A stretch of DNA of 64,000 nucleotides, taken from positions 62,001-126,000 of the forward strand of contig BROG01000533.1 in assembly GCA_030159075.1 (NCBI GenBank). The letters run 5' to 3'. The stretch is from Atrina japonica (Eukaryota; Mollusca; Bivalvia; Pterioida; Pinnidae). Below the pieces are notes generated by a model that saw only the letters and a list, made by a program, of their open reading frames with translations, did not search any database and was not told the DNA's origin. A program made the translations under genes and the position numbers. Of this stretch, positions 61,437-64,000 are shown piece by piece (positions within the stretch are counted from its first letter, which is position 1; each line of letters begins with the position of its first letter).

Positions 61437-63312
61437 CGTATAATGTAAAGTTAAACCCTAGCATGAACTACACACGTAGACACGGGTGAGTTACAAATAT
61501 AAACAAACACGGGTTCGACTGCCCCTTTCGGTTGCAGATTTCTGTAACCGCCGACCGGCTAACTCTTTCAGAAAATAAAACGACAATCAAATTGACTTTA
61601 GACACTAGAACATTTATTACAAAATAAATATGAACAAAAATACGAAGACAACGCAAAATAGAAGTGGTGACAAAAAATAACAGGTTTAAAATTACCTGTC
61701 CGAAGGCCCTAAGCCTAGGGACACTTGAACACGTTAAAAAACGGTCACATACCGGAATACGTTTTACTGGCCAGACATTGCCAAATAAAACTACGTACAT
61801 ACAAAAGCAAATTAATAACACTCATTCATATTTCAGGCTTCCTAAAAATAAAGTACAACAATGAATAGTAATTATTTTTACTTAACCCAAACTATTTCAC
61901 AGGTATCTCGTGCCCCGTGTCAGACCTGACGCCAAAACTACCACTTTATAAAATTATAATATAAATTAACAAAAATATTAAAACATACTCAAGTGTCTAA
62001 AATACTGAAATTTTCACAAGTTCACTAGTTGGGCATTAGTAACTAATACATATATACTGAAATACAAATGCATAAAAACATATATTATTCAAGAAAATCT
62101 AAGATTAATCATATAACCCAGAACTCATCTATTATCTGAGTCAGGTTTACTAATTTGTCCAGTGGTACTCCTGACAACAATTTTAAGTCCTGTTATAAAA
62201 ATTGCCACCTCCCCTGTGCATATGAAATTATAATATAAATTAACAAAAAAATTTAAAACATACTCAAGATACACCAAAACACACCACTGGTATCTAAAAT
62301 AGTCATTTAAGTTGGTAGAAGTGAATGATGGCAACAGACAGGAAGGATTAGAAATGATATAAAAATGAAGTTCACCTCACACGAGTATATCAATAAGACG
62401 AAGGAAGGGAAATAGAGAGCGTAACATTGTGTCACACGTGTTTTATAATTGTAACACCTTTCCCGAATAACTTAATGAGCCAATAAAATTCATAGAAAAG
62501 TGACCTCCGAAGACATAATGTAATCAAGTGGAACCTGTCGAAGCTTGCTATATTAAGACTGCTAAACGAGGTTAGTACTGTTAAAGTTAGGTAATTAGAA
62601 AATAAATGAGAAAGAAATAAAATTATAATAAACTAAATTATAGATCAAAGAAAAAATCAGCAAGAATAGACAGTATCGTTACATATATGTGCGTGTGTGT
62701 GTGCGTGTGTGTGTGTGTGCGTGCCTGCCTGCCTGTCTGTCTGTCTGTTTGTCTGCAACAAGAAACGTTTGATACAAAAATGTGGTGATTTCTTTTCATG
62801 AGATTCAAAGTAATTGAACATCTTTTTATAACTGAAATATCGATGGAGACATAAATAATTAATTTAACAGACATATACCTTTTATATAACTTAAGATGGT
62901 AAGAATGTGGGCATTATTAAGAGTGTTGTAGCCCTTGAAGTGTCTCATGTTTCATCTCTTTTACACGTATATTTTATAAACATAATTATAATGTGTTTGA
63001 ATCATTATTCATTAAATATGAATCGTAATTTTTTGTAAACAAATAACTCAGTCAACTTTTTATAGAGTATTCAGATGTCTAGGTGAAATAACATATAATT
63101 AGTTTTAATTTTGTATGTCAGTATGTATATTTATCTTATGAATTCAATCTATTTAAATACAATCTTATGATAACTCATCTGTTTAATACTTCAGAAAATG
63201 GCGGAGTAGTACAGAAGTCATAATTTCTCAGATAATGTTGCAAAGGACGTTGAAACGTTGACGTTATTTTTTATCCAGAAAACATACTTCCATCCAGAAA
63301 AAAAATATTTTA
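61436..63312. other. Intergenic stretch with minor internal repetition
   Basis: TTATAATATAAATTAAC with CATACTCAAG occurs twice (about 61955 and 62228), and a (TG)n/(CTGT)n tract lies at 62690-62750. No gene seen. Confidence 0.45.
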
Positions 63313-63423
63313 GTTACTCAAATGCAACTTTGAGATTAGAGTCTTTCATTTCTGTCTCATAAACTGAATCGAAAAGTTCATTCTGTGCTACTGTAAAATG
63401 ATTTTTCCAGTCACCAATTTCAC
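63313..63423 (-). CDS. Cytosolic sulfotransferase, paralogue 3, last exon only (possible frameshift)
   Basis: The minus strand reads [19 protein letters not shown] directly after a splice acceptor CAG at 63426-63424, entering in the same phase as the last exons of the two plus-strand sulfotransferases. It carries the PAPS-binding G-D-W-K-N and the K-x3-TV-x3-E dimer motif. As read, the frame ends early: one extra T in a run of four (near 63361) gives a TGA at 63358-63356, whereas the neighbouring frame continues with [10 protein letters not shown] to a TAA at 63315-63313, the length expected from the paralogues. This is either a C-terminal truncation of about 15 residues or an indel error. 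The other exons should lie beyond the right edge, so the gene is convergent with paralogue 2. Confidence 0.78.
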
Positions 63424-63503
63424 CTGTTGAATAAATAAAGATAAACTAGTAAAACAAAATTGATGATTAAGTGAAAGCGACATCTTTGTAAGTGAATATA
63501 TGA

Positions 63504-63877
63504 TTAAAGCGATATGAGGTGTCATAGGTGAAAAATTCAACATGCCCATTTTAAGTCGTGTTTTATCTTACATATATCCCAGAGAGACCGTCTGGTGGTT
63601 AAAATAATAAATGAATGCGTAAATTTGCAACAATCTTGCCAAACGTAACCCACAATATCACCTCTTTTTTTGTCCGTCAATAGTCTGAGCATTGCAAATT
63701 AACTTCCGGTAATTTTTACGAAGATTACCGAGTGACCCATAAGCACCTGCTATTTGCAGTTAATATATATGTATTCGTATTACCCTTTGCGTTTACTTTC
63801 GTACATCATCATTTCATACCTAAATCAGGCAAAGTTGGTGTTTTCCGTCGTTTCAAAACATTAGTTTCTGAAATCGT
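63504..63877 (+). repeat. 374-bp dispersed direct repeat, copy 2
   Basis: Counterpart of 12649-13022; it lies in the presumed intron of sulfotransferase paralogue 3. Similarity may continue weakly toward the right edge. Confidence 0.75.
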
Positions 63878-64000
63878 CCACGTTTCGGGTACATCAGGTG
63901 ATCTCGATCCATTTTTAACTCGTTCCGTCGCATTCTCGACTTTATCATTCTTGACACACACATGAACTACCCAACTCCACTGGAAATGGCGGCACGATTG

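Overview
This window is eukaryotic nuclear DNA, most likely from a bivalve mollusc. It is AT-rich, with long dinucleotide and (GATA)n microsatellites, split genes with mostly GT-AG introns, tRNA-derived SINEs sharing a 3' domain, a non-LTR retrotransposon, many Penelope-like element fragments, and dispersed repeats carrying the ACCTGAGCCGAAGGCTC and GTCCGTCGTCCGTCG signatures that I associate with bivalves. Species is not resolved. There are no operons, CRISPR arrays, rRNA genes or prokaryote-like defence genes.

Left part (1-12.5 kb): the minus strand carries seven exons of a concentrative nucleoside transporter (SLC28/CNT family) that runs off the left edge. Two things are odd. Its base-binding G-Q-T-E motif reads G-S-T-V, and one intron has AT-AC ends. 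The 5.5 kb intron holds a head-to-tail tandem array of Penelope-like fragments and a long (TA)n/(GATA)n tract. An inverted duplicate of the 5' part of this gene, now a pseudogene, lies at 23.4-25.75 kb.

Middle (12.5-35 kb): a mosaic of repeats. It has the longest Penelope-like reverse transcriptase copy (13.95-16.37 kb), several of its 3' tails, a LINE 3' fragment, a dispersed direct duplication (18.65-22.15 versus 25.98-27.24 kb), and a tandem segmental duplication (28.8-34.26 kb) with 30-bp and 49-bp minisatellites.

Right part (35-64 kb): a cluster of cytosolic sulfotransferase (SULT) genes. Two complete six-exon paralogues are on the plus strand (35.43-43.30 and 53.79-58.59 kb), with identical intron phases and near-identical exon lengths. 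The last exon of a third is on the minus strand near the right edge (63.3-63.4 kb). A LINE with 24-bp target-site duplications (48.06-51.64 kb) separates the two complete genes. Introns and spacers hold SINEs, foldback hairpins, Penelope-like tails and a Tc1-like transposase fragment.

The only genes with intact reading frames are the transporter and the sulfotransferases. The first would move nucleosides across membranes and the second would sulfonate small molecules using PAPS. I see no functional link between them beyond proximity. Everything else is mobile or repetitive DNA in various stages of decay.
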